Part shown: one piece after another, positions 12,380 through 24,964 of the stretch
Position numbering within the stretch: position 1 is the first letter of the stretch
Layout: every line of letters starts with the position of its first letter
Source: Amblyornis subalaris
Taxonomy: Eukaryota > Chordata > Aves > Passeriformes > Ptilonorhynchidae
DNA: 64,000 nt
Direction of reading: 5' to 3'
Assembly: GCA_018881555.1 (NCBI GenBank)
Contig: JACAXG010000239.1
Coordinates: forward strand, 248,001 to 312,000
Notes under the pieces: generated by a model
What the model was told of the DNA's origin: nothing
The model's database searches: none
What the model saw: only the letters and a program-made list of their open reading frames with translations
Program-made: the position numbers and the translations under genes

Positions 12380-12990
12380 ACTATATGGACACTGAGAGGT
12401 TGTGCCTGTAGGATCACTGGAGGAGGAAGCACGGGAAACTGGAGAGGAGGGGGGATAAAAGCAGTGGCTTACATGTAAACAAACTGTGGTAGTGCCTTTT
12501 CCCTCTGCCCTGTGATGAGTTGAGGGACAACTGCTACAGAATTTCAGCCTGGACCAGCCAGGTCAGACGGAGCCACAGTAGGGGCTGGAGGCTGGACAAA
12601 CAGGGCCCAGGCCCTGGGCAGGGACTCTGGACAGATGTGATGGGGACAGACTGCTCTGGTATTTGAGCAGTCATGGATGNGCATGTCCTGGTGGACAAAG
12701 AGGGTGGGATGAGGCAGGGAGTATAAGTGTCAGGAAACCCCTGCCCTGGTGGTCTCAAGAGAAGGAAGAGCACTTGCTGATGGTGGTGGTGATGTCTGTG
12801 TGAGGGCTGTTGGTGTTTGTGTGGGTGCCAGGAACAGCACTGCTTTCTATACTGATCTCTGCAGTCAGATGTGTGTGATCTGTGTGTATCTGCACAGGGC
12901 AGGAGAATTCCCCTGAGACCAAATATTCACTAGATATATCTTCCTTTAACATCTTCTCTGGGCTGTGGCTCCACTAATGAGGTTCCTGCA
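12380..12990 (+). other. GC-richer block, possible old LTR
   Basis: The base composition rises sharply between about 12420 and 12910. GGGGATAAAAGCAG (12450) resembles a TATA box, and phrases such as GGACAGACTGCTCTGG remind me of avian ERVL LTRs. I cannot fix ends or find a poly(A) signal, so this is tentative. GATGGTGGTGGTGATG and GT-rich runs near 12780-12890 are low-complexity. Confidence 0.3.
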
Positions 12991-13796
12991 ATTTCATAGG
13001 TTGTAACTCAAGATCTCTGGTCTCCGTTAAGAACACTGGCTTTCCACCACTGTCAAATGTTTATTGTAAATATGTTACACTGACATATATANAGATTTCC
13101 ACCTGGACAGAGAAAATTGCACCTTCATTTTATTAGTTCACCAATTTTAACCTTATTAATATGGTCACACCAATGGGAAAATTGCCTGGAACAGTGCTTA
13201 TCTGTGAAGAATCAGTTACTTAAATTACCAAAAGGGTTAGTTTTTTTGTCTTTATCTTATCAGCTCTGTCCATATTTCACATTCTCAACGGTATGTGGTT
13301 TTGCCAAAGAGAGCTGCAGAAAAGGGTGTATGATGTGAATATATGCTTCCATCAGACCATTGTAGTAGTCTGGAAACCCATTTGAATTGTTAATTGTCTT
13401 GGTTTGTTGGGTTTTTTTAATGTGTCATGCATGTCATGCATTAAATATCTGTTATGGTTTAACTAGCGTAATTTTTAAGTTGCTCACTCTTTCATGATTT
13501 GACTAAGATTAGTCAGAATTATTAATCTTTTTGTAATGTATATGTATTTTTAGCAAAGAAGGAATTAAAAAAATTCTTATAACTGAATATACTTGAATTC
13601 TAGGTTTTTCACCAGTTCTGAAAAAGTTCAGCTTCATTGTGCCCGTACGAAGGAGTATCACCAGAATTTTCAATTTTTTCATGTGGGAACTGCAATTTCT
13701 GTTAGGCCTACACACATATGAATCAGGAAGAGGTCTACACAAGTGCAGCTTTGCCATCCGCTATTTGAAAATCTCCCACAGACAGGCATGAGTAGA

Positions 13797-13865
13797 AATC
13801 ACAGAATCATGAAATTATTTGGGTTCAAAGGGACCTTAAATATCATCCTGGATCCTCCAGGATCC
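13797..13865 (-). mobile_element. CR1 LINE 3' tail fragment
   Basis: AAATCACAGAATCATGAAAT followed by TTGGGTTC and AAGGGACCTTAAATATCATC is the reverse complement of a CR1 3' terminus. Only about 70 bp are recognisable. Confidence 0.6.
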
Positions 13866-14560
13866 CCAGAAAGCATTCAGCAGGATTGTCCACCAAAGCC
13901 AGTTACAGAGAGTAAGCTGTTGTGAAGTAAGAGGGAGCTCCTCTCATGGATAAAGATCTGCTTTGAACCTATAAAACAAAAGTAAGGCAAAAGTTAGAAT
14001 TAGTTACTTTTTTTTCTCAGTAGAAGGAGGAAAACAACAGGATCCTCAAGATAATCTCTGTGAAGCTTTGTACTTCAACACGCTCAAGAATGATCTGGAA
14101 AATGGAATAATGCTTAAGTGATTTGGTTTTCCAATGCATCTAACTTATTTAGGGCTCTAACAGCAACAGTCTAGTGGGTGGGTTTGGGGAAGTAACAAAA
14201 GAACCTCATGATAGTCCTGAACTGCTTAATGGTACTGTACCGAGCAAGCCGAGGCATGAAGGCTCCTGAGCTCCGCATGAGCTGCAGTCAGGCTTCTGCA
14301 GACTCTGCACACATGCCAAATGCTATGGGCACTGAGAACATAGGCACCGGGCTCGGGTCCTGAACCAGATGGAAAGGAATGGTATAGCTTCTGTACATTC
14401 TTCCCATGGACTCCACCTTCTACAGGCCATGAAGAGATATAAATGTTCATCAGTCATCTCTCAGAGGAATGTCAGCCCCTCCCAACAAAGTTACTCCATT
14501 CTCTCAAATTAGCTAAATATAAAAAAGAATAATTTTAATATAGTACCAAATACAACTTAA

Positions 14561-14617
14561 AGCTACCAGTTCAGCACAAAGCTACCAGCTCAGCACAAAG
14601 CTACCAGCTCAGCACCA
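14561..14617 (+). repeat. 19-bp tandem repeat, 3 copies
   Basis: AGCTACCAGTTCAGCACAA at 14561, with near-identical copies at 14580 and 14599. Three units with one or two differences. Confidence 0.9.
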
Positions 14618-15859
14618 CAACTCCTAAACTTTTCTGTGTGTCTTTTGACAGTAGGAATAAGCCTCTAAACTACTCAAAAAATTCTTTTAAAATTGCATAA
14701 TGTAACAGCAGGTGGCACTGTCACATTAAAACTCATACAATCATTTCCTGTTCAAGTTGAATCAGATTTTACTCATAGATAACAGCATGGAAAAGTGAGT
14801 GACATGCAAATTTGCACATTATAATTAAATATCATTGCCTAAATATTCTTCTCCATTTTTGATTAACCATTTGAGTCTTGCAATGTTTTCATCCTTTGAT
14901 TTGAGCTATTACATTTGTCAATACACTTGCAATGGTCCCTTTTGTTCTGTTTAGCTATCGTGGCAGTTCTACATTCCCAGAAGAAATAAGCTGAAGCATA
15001 CATAACTATTTCTTTCAAACCTGCTTATCATCTCATAGATAATAAGATACAAGACTGAAATTTCCTGTCCTTTCACATACAGTACAATGTATGAAAGCTG
15101 TAATGACAAAGAAAAATCAACTTTTACTGTATCTTGAATGCAAAAGCTTTTCGCTGAAAGATTTACAAAATGACTGTAAATACTCAAACATTTAATGAAC
15201 AAGAAGCAGGAGCAGTCTGGCCATTCTGAAACACCAATATCTACAGCCATAACAGTTCTATATAGAAGTATCCACTGTAACCACCTCTGGAAAAAGCCCC
15301 AAAAGACATGCTCCATATTTGATATCTACAAGATATTTTTCAGTGCTTTTACCCTACGCATTTGTAACATGCTGATATTTGTTTAAGCCCCTTATTCCCA
15401 CACTGAGGTCAAATTCCTGAATTAAAAACACTTTACAAGTCACTGGGCCATGCAATGGATAACTAAGAACAACTCACAATTCAGAAGCCTAAGCCAACTA
15501 TCAGAGGAGTTTAACTGTCTGTTAAACCATCTGTTAAACCTTTCATTTTCCCTTAACCACAAGGTAGGCTTCAGGTGCAGACCCTGTCTTCTCGGGGTAG
15601 GTGACTTGTACCATAATCTTGAAGAGAAAAACAGTCTGTCAGAGATGAGAGCTCTCCCTCCATGGAGCCATCCCGGCCCTAGGGAAAGTTTTCATATCAA
15701 AAATGTAGTTCCAAATCGGGAGATTGCTGGATGGGAATGGGAGTTGTATTTGTCTACTTTTTATCGGACTGGACTAAGGAAATTTCAGTCCCATCTGGGG
15801 TCAGATATTCATAAAGCATGAAACAGAGGATGTTACATCAGCATGTGTTTGTAAATCTG

Positions 15860-15925
15860 TGTGACTGTGACTGTGACTGTGACTGTGACTGTGACTGTGA
15901 CTGTGACTGTGACTGTGACTGTGAC
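15860..15925 (+). repeat. (TGTGAC)11 hexanucleotide microsatellite
   Basis: Eleven perfect TGTGAC units. Several open frames cross it only because the hexamer has no stop codon; they read Cys-Asp, Val-Thr, Ser-His or Ser-Gln dipeptides and are not genes. Confidence 0.97.
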
Positions 15926-18918
15926 TCCTTCCTTGTGCCCTCACCACAGGGCAGGGCCCGCTCCAGCCTGCCCTCCTCCACAAGGCCACTGGAGCAGGGA
16001 CCCAAACACCCCATCCTCTCTGCCACAGGAGGCACCATGCAAACACTACAGCAGGCTCCAGCAGGCTGCTGCAGAGTGCCATGCAAACTGCTGAATCCCC
16101 ACGTATTCTGATNTTTTGTAAAATCTTATGGGGTCTCTGAAAATTTTCAAAGTAGAAAGCCCTGAACAAGCCATCCCCCTCTCTTTGAGACAGTGCTCTG
16201 TCACATGGTCTACTGACAGCAAAGCAGCTGTAGAAACCTCTCACACAACTCATCCTCCAACCCTGACTCCATTGAGGCCAGATGTAGGATAAACTGCTAA
16301 TGCAAGGCATTCAAATCCCAGGAGATCTTTTGAGAAGCATATATTTGAACACTTAAAGAGTTTTACTTAAGAGTGTGTTTTGGGTTTGGACTGTGAACAG
16401 AAGTTCAACCCTTCCTTAACAAACACGAAAACCAAGACTTTTATTTGACTTCCTATTACAAAAAAAAAAAGAGATTATTGACTAATATCATGGGAATTCT
16501 GAAGCCAAGACAGAAAACAGGAAAATAATATCAGGTTATAAAGAGAATCATAGAACTTGAAGTAGGGATTTGTAATAAATGGGTGAATATCCACACTGGA
16601 GATAGAGGGAATTTCATCCCAGAGGAAAATTTGATGTATAAACATTATCTTTGGCCTGCACTAGAAAATGTAGATTAATAAAAATAAAATTCAAAATATG
16701 AAATACTGCAAGAGTCTTGCTGAAATGTTTGAATCTGCTAGTATAAAAATGTATTTGAGTTGTAACTGAAAAGCCAAGTTTGTGACATTTTGGCTTTTTG
16801 GTATAATATCTTACAGTTACATCACAGGGATCACGTTACAAAAGAGATGACCAGATCCAGGCCTGGCCTAGGTCTGGGCCCCAGTGCAGCAGCACAGGCT
16901 TTGTGCCTCAGGAGACCAAACTAGGGGAACAGTGCACAACACTGAGGGGAAGATAGGGACTTTCATTTAAATAAAATGTGTGACATTGCTTCACCATTGC
17001 TAGATGTCTCCAAAATAGATCTAGGTCTCTTCAGCAGCATCTGTGTGTTCATTATCCTGTTTCTGCTGGCATCCAGAACATGGAATGAAGTGCAACAAAC
17101 AGAAGCTGAGCAGGCGGGTTGGACCACATGACTTCCAGAGGTGTCTTCCAACTTCAATCACCCTGTGATTCTGTCATCCCAAATCTTTTCCAATCAACAT
17201 TTGCCAAATGTAATTGCCAGATACCAGTAGCTTCCTTATAACAGTAGGTGAATTTTGGTGCACTTTTCAAGGGGTTCAATTAGATTAATTGAATTTCCCC
17301 AGGCTCTCTCTGTAGTTAATGTGTTATCCCTCCCCCCATCTACTGTAAGAAATCTAGAGAGATGCTGTTCAAGCCAGCTGTGAGGGTGAGAGGATGTGAA
17401 ATTCTTGTCAGTTGCCTTCATTTCTGGGCTGTTCATCTTCCCATATGAACATGCTGCCTGTGGAAAAGCAGTACAGGCAAAACTCTCCCTGTTTGTAGGA
17501 TGTGGAGTGTACATGCCAACAGCAGTGCGCGCACCGTTGTGCAAGTGGTGCACTAGTGGAACATGTCCTCGTTGGATCTCCCAGGGAAAGGCCAAATCTC
17601 ACTAATGCTGCTGAGATCTGTTCTTCAACTTCTTTTAGTGAGGGTCAATTCTCTTTCTACTGCTTTCAAAACTTGTTTTTTATACCAAATCTCCTCGCAG
17701 AAGTAGGAAGTTAAGGACTACATAGAAAACCCAAGAAAGCAAGCAACCCAAGTGCTTCCATCCGTAAAGCTAGGTCCCTTAAAAACCACTTCATATAGAT
17801 TCAGCAGTTTGATGTTCTAAGATATTCTGCTGCCATACAAGATTAAATCAAAGTAAAAAGAAATCAATTGTTCAATGTAAATTTAAGCTAAATTAAATTC
17901 AAGCCCATGCTGTTTTAAATTCGTCAAAGGGCATATAAACTGCTTGGGTGGAACAGCAGAAACAATTATTTTCTATCAAGACCTTTCCGTCAGGTATTAG
18001 CAAGCCAACTTTCCAAATGCATAAAAGCATTAAGCATTGGCTTCTTTCAAGCCAAAGAAGTTTATCCTACTTTATTCCATTCTGTTCCAATTTATTCCAA
18101 CCAATAGTCTGGCCCAATACCTTTAAACTTGCTCATACAATTTTGTCTCCCAATTATATTCCAGTGCACTGATAACAGCATAGCTACCTAGTTAGGTGGT
18201 GTATTTAACATGTTGGCACATTTTTCTCTTCAACAACTTTGGAAAGCACAGGAATGTTCTTTCTCTCTTCTGTGCTCTGAAGCTTGTACAGCTGTGATGC
18301 TCATTGTATTCTGAATCACACCNCAGTGCTAAAACTACTAATCTTGTAACAAATGAGAGCGAGCCTTTGGGATTTTATTTCTACCAGTATATTTTACATA
18401 CTGCTTCAGTGCAATCAAGTCACTGAGATCTTTAGAAGGATAAACAGCAAATATAGGCCAGAAAAAAATGAGCATTTGCTTATAATTCTTTTGGTGTACG
18501 GTATTTTAAAAACTCATTAATCATTCACTGGGTGAAGGTGATACCTTACAAGCAAAAAAAAAAGACTGAAAACAGCTGGAAAGGAGTGCTTCAGTCAAAG
18601 TAATGCTTTTATTTCAAGGGAATTCTTTGGCTAGGGTAAAGTTAATAGGTCAGATTATTTAGAGGCTTGGCTCCCTATATATGAAATTTTACTCATTCAA
18701 CTATAAAGAATTTCAATTCTTTTAACAAAGATATTTTTGGCTTAACTCACTTTTTAAAGTGCAAGTGTTTACTGCCATCTGATATTTCTAAGGGTACCTG
18801 ACATTTCTGCTTAGAACTAGGAGATGTGATGCAAAACATGTAAAACATCCATGCTTCCCCAAGGAAGCAAGTGGAGACCAAGCAGAAGCACATCTGTACA
18901 TGTCGGGTAGTATGACAT
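15926..18918. other. intergenic DNA, no gene seen
   Basis: Contains one short CR1 tail (about 17105-17175). Other frames, for example 15801-16310 on the minus strand, owe their length to the hexanucleotide repeat. Confidence 0.55.
17105..17175 (+). mobile_element. CR1 LINE 3' tail fragment
   Basis: GGGTTGGACCACATGACTTC, then AGAGGTGTCTTCCAAC and CCTGTGATTCTGTCAT match a CR1 3' terminus in + orientation; only the last 70 bases or so are clear. Confidence 0.65.
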
Positions 18919-19610
18919 TGTCCTGGGTTAACCAAAAATGATATATTCTATCACCACCCACATAATTCCTTGATAAACTGGGTGGTACACAGTAACTGGT
19001 TACACACCTGGTCCCTGAGGAGGGGCAGATCATGTGAGGTGGGGTAGTACTTCTTATCTCAATTGTGATAACTTCCCTGGGAAGCAGCAGCAAGCACCAC
19101 CCGTCCTGAGTGGATTATCTCTGCTAATGGCCCATTCCCAACTGGATAAGCACCGACGAATAGAACGTCAGAAACATCCCCTTCCATTGTGGAAATCCCC
19201 GCCCCTGAGGGAGGTACCAGCCAAGAAACACCACATAAAACAGGCTTGGGGATGGGGAGAGACCACGGGATACCTAGAAGATGGGACATCCACCACTGGA
19301 CAACCACCACTGGATACCCAGAGGACCAGGCCTTTCTACAGGACTACTGCTTTCCACACCAGTGGACACCCAGACTACCGGACCTTCACCACTGGACACC
19401 CAGACCACTGGACACCCAGTTCCAGNCCTTCAACAGGACTGGCAACCACTGCCAGGTTGTACTGTGACTCCGTCGGTTTTAAGCCCATGTTTTCTGTATT
19501 ACTACATTTATTATAACATTTCTATTAAAATTGTAACTCTGACCTAAATCTCTCTTGAGGTATTTGTGTGGGGTTAATTCCTCCTGCTGGTTCACATTCA
19601 AACCAGCACA
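18919..19610 (+). repeat. solo LTR, about 692 bp, with internal minisatellite
   Basis: Begins TGTCCTGGGTTAACC and ends AACCAGCACA (TG...CA). Flanks GACAT (18914-18918) and GAGAT (19611-19615) are a plausible 5-bp target duplication with one change, fitting an ERVL-type solo LTR. A poly(A)-type ATTAAA lies at about 19524. Between about 19286 and 19425 it contains degenerate repeats of an ACCACTGGACACCCAGA unit, which give Pro/Thr/His-rich frames on the + strand that I do not regard as genes. Confidence 0.75.
19286..19425 (+). repeat. degenerate minisatellite inside the LTR
   Basis: CCACTGGACACCCAG-like units recur at irregular spacing, with variants such as CCACTGGATACCCAG and CCAGTGGACACCCAG. 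It lies fully inside the LTR and is probably an expansion of LTR sequence. Confidence 0.7.
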
Positions 19611-20164
19611 GAGATACACACAGGTAAGTAACATTATGGGAAGATGCAGTTTAAGCTGAATATGTAAACTGCAGGAAAACAACAGTGAAGAATCATTTTA
19701 GAATGATCCTTCTCCTATCTATCCAGACCATGAACATTTATCTCGACAATTTGAAAGCTGATTTGGAAAATAGGAAGGGAAATCCACTTTTTAAAAGTAA
19801 TATAAATTATCATAAGCCATGGCCAGAGAAAAGATTGGCTATAAACCACTTTCCAGAAAAATGACTTGCTTTATATTTAGTTAATGACATCCAAGCTAGA
19901 CACTCCAGCCTGGCAGCTAGGATTTAGCCATACAACTTGCTTGAAGCATGAAAAGGGAATTGTTGTGAAGCAAATAAGAAGCAGAGATTTCCCTCATGCA
20001 GAGGGAAGCATAAAGGGGTTGGCATTCATATTGCCTTGCTGAAGTAGCTCAAAGCAGTGAGTTCTGATGAATGAATTGAACCCTGAGTCACTGGAATGAC
20101 TCTGGAAGTCATTAAAATAGCAGCAAGAAAGAGTCCATATAGTTATTAAACATGATGATCTCAG

Positions 20165-20545
20165 GACAAAAATTTAGGAAGGGAAGGGTCTGTTTAGCCT
20201 AGAGAAGACTGAGGGGATCTCCTTAATGCATATAAACATCTCAAAAGGGGGTGTCAAGAGGGTGGTGCCAGACTCTTTTCCGTGGTGCCCAGTGACAGAA
20301 TGAGGAGCAATGGCCATAAACTAAAGCACAAGAAGTTTCACCTCAACAAGAGTAAGAACTTTTTACATTGAGGGTGGCAGAGCACTGTAACAGGCTGCCC
20401 AGGGAGGTCATGGAGTCTCCCTACATGGAGACATTCCAAACCCACTTGGGCATGTTCTGTGTAACCTGCTCTAGATGACCCTGCCTTGGCAAGGGGGTTG
20501 GACTGCATGATCTCCAGAGGTCCCTTCCCACTTTAGCAATTCAGT
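20165..20545 (+). mobile_element. CR1 LINE 3' fragment
   Basis: The + strand runs from GGTCTGTTTAGCCTAGAGAA through ACAGGCTGCCCAGGGAGGTC to GGTTGGACTGCATGATCTCC and the terminal CAGTGATTCTGTG. It is the last 380 bp of a CR1, moderately diverged. A short AAGGC-rich simple repeat follows (20556-20597). Confidence 0.88.
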
Positions 20546-20555
20546 GATTCTGTGA

Positions 20556-20597
20556 AAGGAAGGCAAAGCAAGGAAAGGCAAGACAAGGCAAGAAGAT
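20556..20597 (+). repeat. imperfect AAGGC-type simple repeat
   Basis: Purine-rich tract of AAGGC/AAAGC units immediately after a CR1 3' end. Confidence 0.7.
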
Positions 20598-22012
20598 GAA
20601 AGCTAACATAGGAAAGAAGACACAAAACTGACATAAGGTGCAGCCACTGGCTGATTTTAAATTTTTCATGCAGAGAGGTATTCACATAAAAAGAAAATAA
20701 AAATTAGACCAGAAAGACAATACTTGTTCCAAAAGTCAGAGATATCTAGTTAAAACTGATGAATTAGATTAGAACAATTTTTAGTTTTACTAGTAGAATT
20801 TAAAGCAAACGAAATTTATTTGAGATCACTGGGGTTGTTTTGTGGCAAGTAACAATGGTGTATAGAGGACTATTCATAGTATCTACGAATTTACAGAGAT
20901 TTCATAGCTTAGTAGCCTTTGCTCAATATTTCTGACATTTACTTTTAAAACATTTTTACTCATTAAGCAAAAATTATTCCTACTGTAAATGATCAAGTAA
21001 AACACTAACAGAGGCACATAAATTTAACTATGCTTTCAAAGACAAATCAAAATNAATTATTTCACAGAATCACATCCCAAATATTTATCAAGCACACAAT
21101 CTCTTTTATTAGAATTATATATGTTCAGTTAAAGAAAAGCATATATGTGTGCTTGACTATAAGGGTTCTTCCTGAAAAAACTCAGTTTATTTGCATTTTA
21201 AAGTTACACATTTNGTTCTTGCTGACAAGTTTTACAGCATTCTTAGATGATGGTACTTTTGTTAGGAGTTATTCCACTGAGTCAGAAGTTGAGAGCTATG
21301 AAGGACAGCAGCATGATTAAGGCCAATGGAAATCAAACTAGAGTGGAAAGGAAAGAAATTATGGAAACAAAACAGTTGTATGGGAAAGAGAACGGGAAAA
21401 CATGGCCATGAGCCTTTCAGACTTTCTACCATTCCATTTAGGCAAAATCTTGGTACAGCACAAACAGGGTTACTGAAAAGGTGATTTGGATATTGCAGTA
21501 GATTACCCTCATTCTTCTGGATTCTAATTCCCTTTCATTTGTCAATATGACTGTGATATTTTATGGCTACTCAAGGTTATTTATGGTTCTATTGACACAA
21601 CGTTATTACTGCTACAATAGAACATTATTACTAATGGTTTGATTTACAGTAGTGTCTAGAGGAGAATTGAACTGTATTTGCTCCCAGGTAAGCTGAGAAC
21701 AAGGTTGCATACTCTAAACACCAACCTTAGTTCAAGACACAGAAGAAAAAGACCAAGTGAAGCAGAGGGGACTTCCTCTAAAGTGGAGAGTNGAGAGTGT
21801 CTACTCTTCACCAATGTCTGAGTCCTGTCCAAAGTCTTTTGAAAGCAAAAAAATTGACCTAAATGGGCATTTAACCAAGTTTTACACACCCAATTTTCAG
21901 ACTGAGGTCTTGAAATGTTCAGAAATATATTTTACATGCATTATAATCATACAAGATCTGGCTAACCAGTTTTAGCTCATGACAAATGATCACAAGATCA
22001 TTTGCTTAAGAT
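20598..22012. other. AT-rich intergenic DNA, no gene seen
   Basis: No recognisable domain or transposon; the short frames here contain N codons and look random. Confidence 0.55.
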
Positions 22013-23548
22013 GCTCACAAGTCTATGGGACCAGATGGGATTCATCCTAAGGTGCTGAGGGAGCTGGGAGAAGAGCTCACTAAGCTGCTCTCCTTTATCA
22101 TCAGTCCTGACTAACTAGGAGATCCCAGATGACTGGAGTTTGGCCAAGGTGACACCCATCCACAAGAAGGGCTGGAATGAGCATCTGGGAAACTACAGGC
22201 CTGTCAGCCTGTCCTTGGTGCCCAGCAAGGTTATGGAACAGATAATTTTGAGTGCGAACACATGGCACCTACAGGACGAACAAGGGATCAGGCTGAGCAA
22301 GCATGGATTTAGGAGAGGGAAGTCCTGCCTGACCAACATGATTTCCTTTTATGACCAGCTGACCCTCCTAATGGATGAGGAAAAGGCTGTGGATGTTGTC
22401 TACCCAGACTTCAGCAAAGCCTCTGACACCGTCCCACAGCATACTCCTGGAGAAACTGGCAGCCCATGGCTTGGACAGGAGCACCCTTCACTGGGTTAAG
22501 AAATGGCTGAATGGCCAGGCCCAGAGAGTGGTGGTGAATGGTGCTGCAANCAGTTGGTGTCCAGTCACTAAGGGTGTCCCCCAGGGATCAGTGTTGGGCC
22601 CAGTCCTGTTTAATATCTTTATTGATGATCTGAATGAAGAGATCGAGTCTACCATTAGCAAATTTGCGGACAACACCAAGCTGAGTGCAAGTGTAGATCT
22701 GTTGGAAGGTAGGAGGGCTCTGCAGAGGGATCTGGACAGGCTGCATAGATGGGCTGAGACCAATAGGATGAGGTTCAACAAGACCAAATACCAAGTGGCC
22801 TTTGGCTTAAAAATAATCCCATGCAACACTACAGGCTGGGGGCAGGGTGGCTGGAAAGCTGCACTGTGGAAAAGAACCTGGAGGTGCTTGACAGCAGCTG
22901 AACATGAGCCAGCATGTGCCCAGGGGGCCAAGAAGACCAATGACACCTGGTCTGTATCAGGAATAGCGTGGACTATAGACCCAGTAGGACTAGGGAAGTG
23001 ATTCTTCCCCTGTACCAGGCACTGGTAAGGCTGCACCTCAAGTGCTGTGTCCGGTTCTGGGCCCCCCAATTCAGGAAAGACATTGAGATGCTGGAGCATG
23101 TCCAGAGAAGGGTAACAGAGCTGGTGAAGGGTCTGGAACACAAGTCCTGTGAGCAGCAGCTGAGGGAGCTGGGGTTGTTTAGCCTGGAGAAAAGGAGGCT
23201 CAGGGGAGACCTTATCATTCTCTACAACCACCTGAAAGGAGGGTGTAGCCAGGTGAGGATCAGTCTCTTCTCCCAGACAGCAAGCAACAGAAGAGGACAC
23301 AGTCTTAAGCTGCATNAGGGGAGGTTTGACTTGAACACTAGGAAGAAATTCTTCACAGAAAGTGTAATTACATATTGGAATGGGCTGCCCAGAGAAGTGG
23401 TGGAGTCACTGTCCTTGGAGGTGTTTAAGGAAAGACTGGATTTGGCATTAAGTGCTGTNGTCTAGTTGATATGGGAGTGTTCGGTCATAGGTTGGACTTG
23501 ATGATCTCAGATGTCTTGTCCAACCTAACCGATTCTGTGATTCTGCAA
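22013..23548 (+). mobile_element. CR1 LINE, 5' truncated, 1.5 kb, pol disrupted
   Basis: Encodes most of a CR1 reverse transcriptase in several frames: [59 protein letters not shown] (RT core), [11 protein letters not shown] (the catalytic FADD appears as FADN), then [19 protein letters not shown] and the C-terminal NRRGHSLKL. It ends GATTCTGTGATTCTG, the CR1 tail. Frame changes separate the pieces (for example near 22375 and 22960), so it makes no active enzyme. Better preserved than the 3.6-kb and 4.8-kb copies. Confidence 0.95.
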
Positions 23549-24384
23549 TAAACCTTCTGTGAAATTTATACATTTCCTTCCACCTTCACCCCACCCTGCA
23601 AAATCCCTTTAACATTCCACAGGCTTTAAAACACTAAAAGTCAAAAATCAAGTGAAAAATTAGTCACTGTTGCAAAATTCCTTCTGAAACTGTCTGTGCA
23701 ACCCAAAACCTGAGTACTTAGCTACTTAGGACTGTCTGTGAATTCATTAATAGCACTACCTAAGGAGACCTCCTGAAATCTGATAGATTATGAATTCTCT
23801 CTTATTTGCAAACACTATATGCTTGATTCAAGCTACACAAAGTCGCACGGAGCGTGAAAAAAGGAATGGAATCGATCAGCACACCCATCACCACCCCTAG
23901 GAAAATCTGTCTGACAACAACGAAAGGTTTACAAAACTTGGAGACATTAAACAGATTTTTTTTGACAGGCTTATACCCGTAAACATACACCTACTGACAT
24001 CTATAAAAACACTGCCTTTTGGAGTTTTAATAAGTGAACAACAAAGATATTGACATTAAACAATTGTCATTGGAATACCATGAGTGAGGGGAATCAACAC
24101 TAACATATCTAGTTTTATAAATGTTTTAGGTGATTACTTTCATCCATTTGCTTATACTTCATTGTTTCCTCTTGCTATATGCAGTCCATAAAATCAAGAA
24201 AAATTTACTAATGCTGTGTGGGAATCACCTGACAAATGATTTATCCTCACAGTAAAGCCTACATTAAAGAAGGTGGGGTTTAGCTATTGAACAGAAATTA
24301 CCATGATTACTTATTACTNTGCAGATGTAATAAGATGCGACTGGATTATTTAGAATCCAGTCTTCTCTTTAAATAAAAAAAACC
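23549..24384. other. intergenic DNA, no gene seen
   Basis: Short stretch between a CR1 and an LTR with no recognised feature; ends in an A-rich run just before the LTR. Confidence 0.6.
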
Positions 24385-24964
24385 TGTGCTGGTGTGCGCT
24401 GGGCTGGAGTTTACTTTCTTCACGGGGCTGTGTTTTGGATTTGTGTTGAACATAGGGTGATAATGCAGAGATGTTTTCATTACTGCAGAGCAGAGCTTAC
24501 ACAGAGCCAAGGCCTTTTATGCTTTTCATAGAGTCATGCTGGCAAGGAAGTTGTGGGTGCATGGGAGGCTGGGAGGAGACACAGCCAGGACAGGTCACCC
24601 AAACCGACCAAAGGATATTCCAGATCATGCGACACCATGCTCAGTATATAAAGTCAGGGGAAGAAGGACGAAGGGGGGGATGTTTGGAGTGATGGTGTTT
24701 GACTTCCCAAGTCACCATTACTGTGACGGGGCCCTGCTTTCCTGGANATGGCTGAACATCTGCCTGCCCATGGGAAGTAGTGAATTAATTCCTTCTTTTG
24801 CTTTGCTTGTGCGAGTGGCTTTTGCGTCCCCTATTAAACTGTCTTTATCTCAATCCACAATTTTCCAGCTTTTACTGTTCCGATTCTCTCCCTGATCCTG
24901 CTGATGGGGAAGAGAGCGAGCGGCTCTGTGGGGCTTGGCTGCTGGCTGGGGTTAAACCACCATA
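24385..24964 (+). repeat. ERVL-type solo LTR, about 580 bp
   Basis: Starts TGTGCTGG and ends GGGGTTAAACCACCATA, matching the widely distributed avian ERVL LTR whose end reads GGGGTTAAACCACGACA. An ATTAAA poly(A) signal near 24833 is followed by CTGTCTTTATCTCAATCCAC, typical of this family. No clear target duplication (AAACC left, GTTAC right). Confidence 0.88.

Larger units (their letters stand above)
12991..15859. other. intergenic DNA with small repeats
   Basis: No gene seen. It holds a short CR1 tail (about 13797-13865) and a 3-copy 19-bp tandem repeat (14561-14617), both listed separately. Confidence 0.55.

Noticed and set aside
14561..14617. Short direct repeats considered as a CRISPR-like array
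   Set aside because: The units are contiguous with no spacers, and the genome is vertebrate; it is a simple tandem repeat.
15801..16310. 169-codon minus-strand frame with Ser-His repeats
   Set aside because: Its length comes from the stop-free hexanucleotide array; no domain is present.
16540..16570. AGAATCATAGAACTTGAAG resembling a CR1 tail
   Set aside because: Too short, and the following sequence does not continue as CR1.
19034..19516. 160-codon Pro/Thr/His-rich frame
   Set aside because: Contained in an LTR and produced by its internal minisatellite.
22488..23315. 275-codon minus-strand frame
   Set aside because: It is the antisense of the CR1 reverse transcriptase, which is clearly coded on the + strand.
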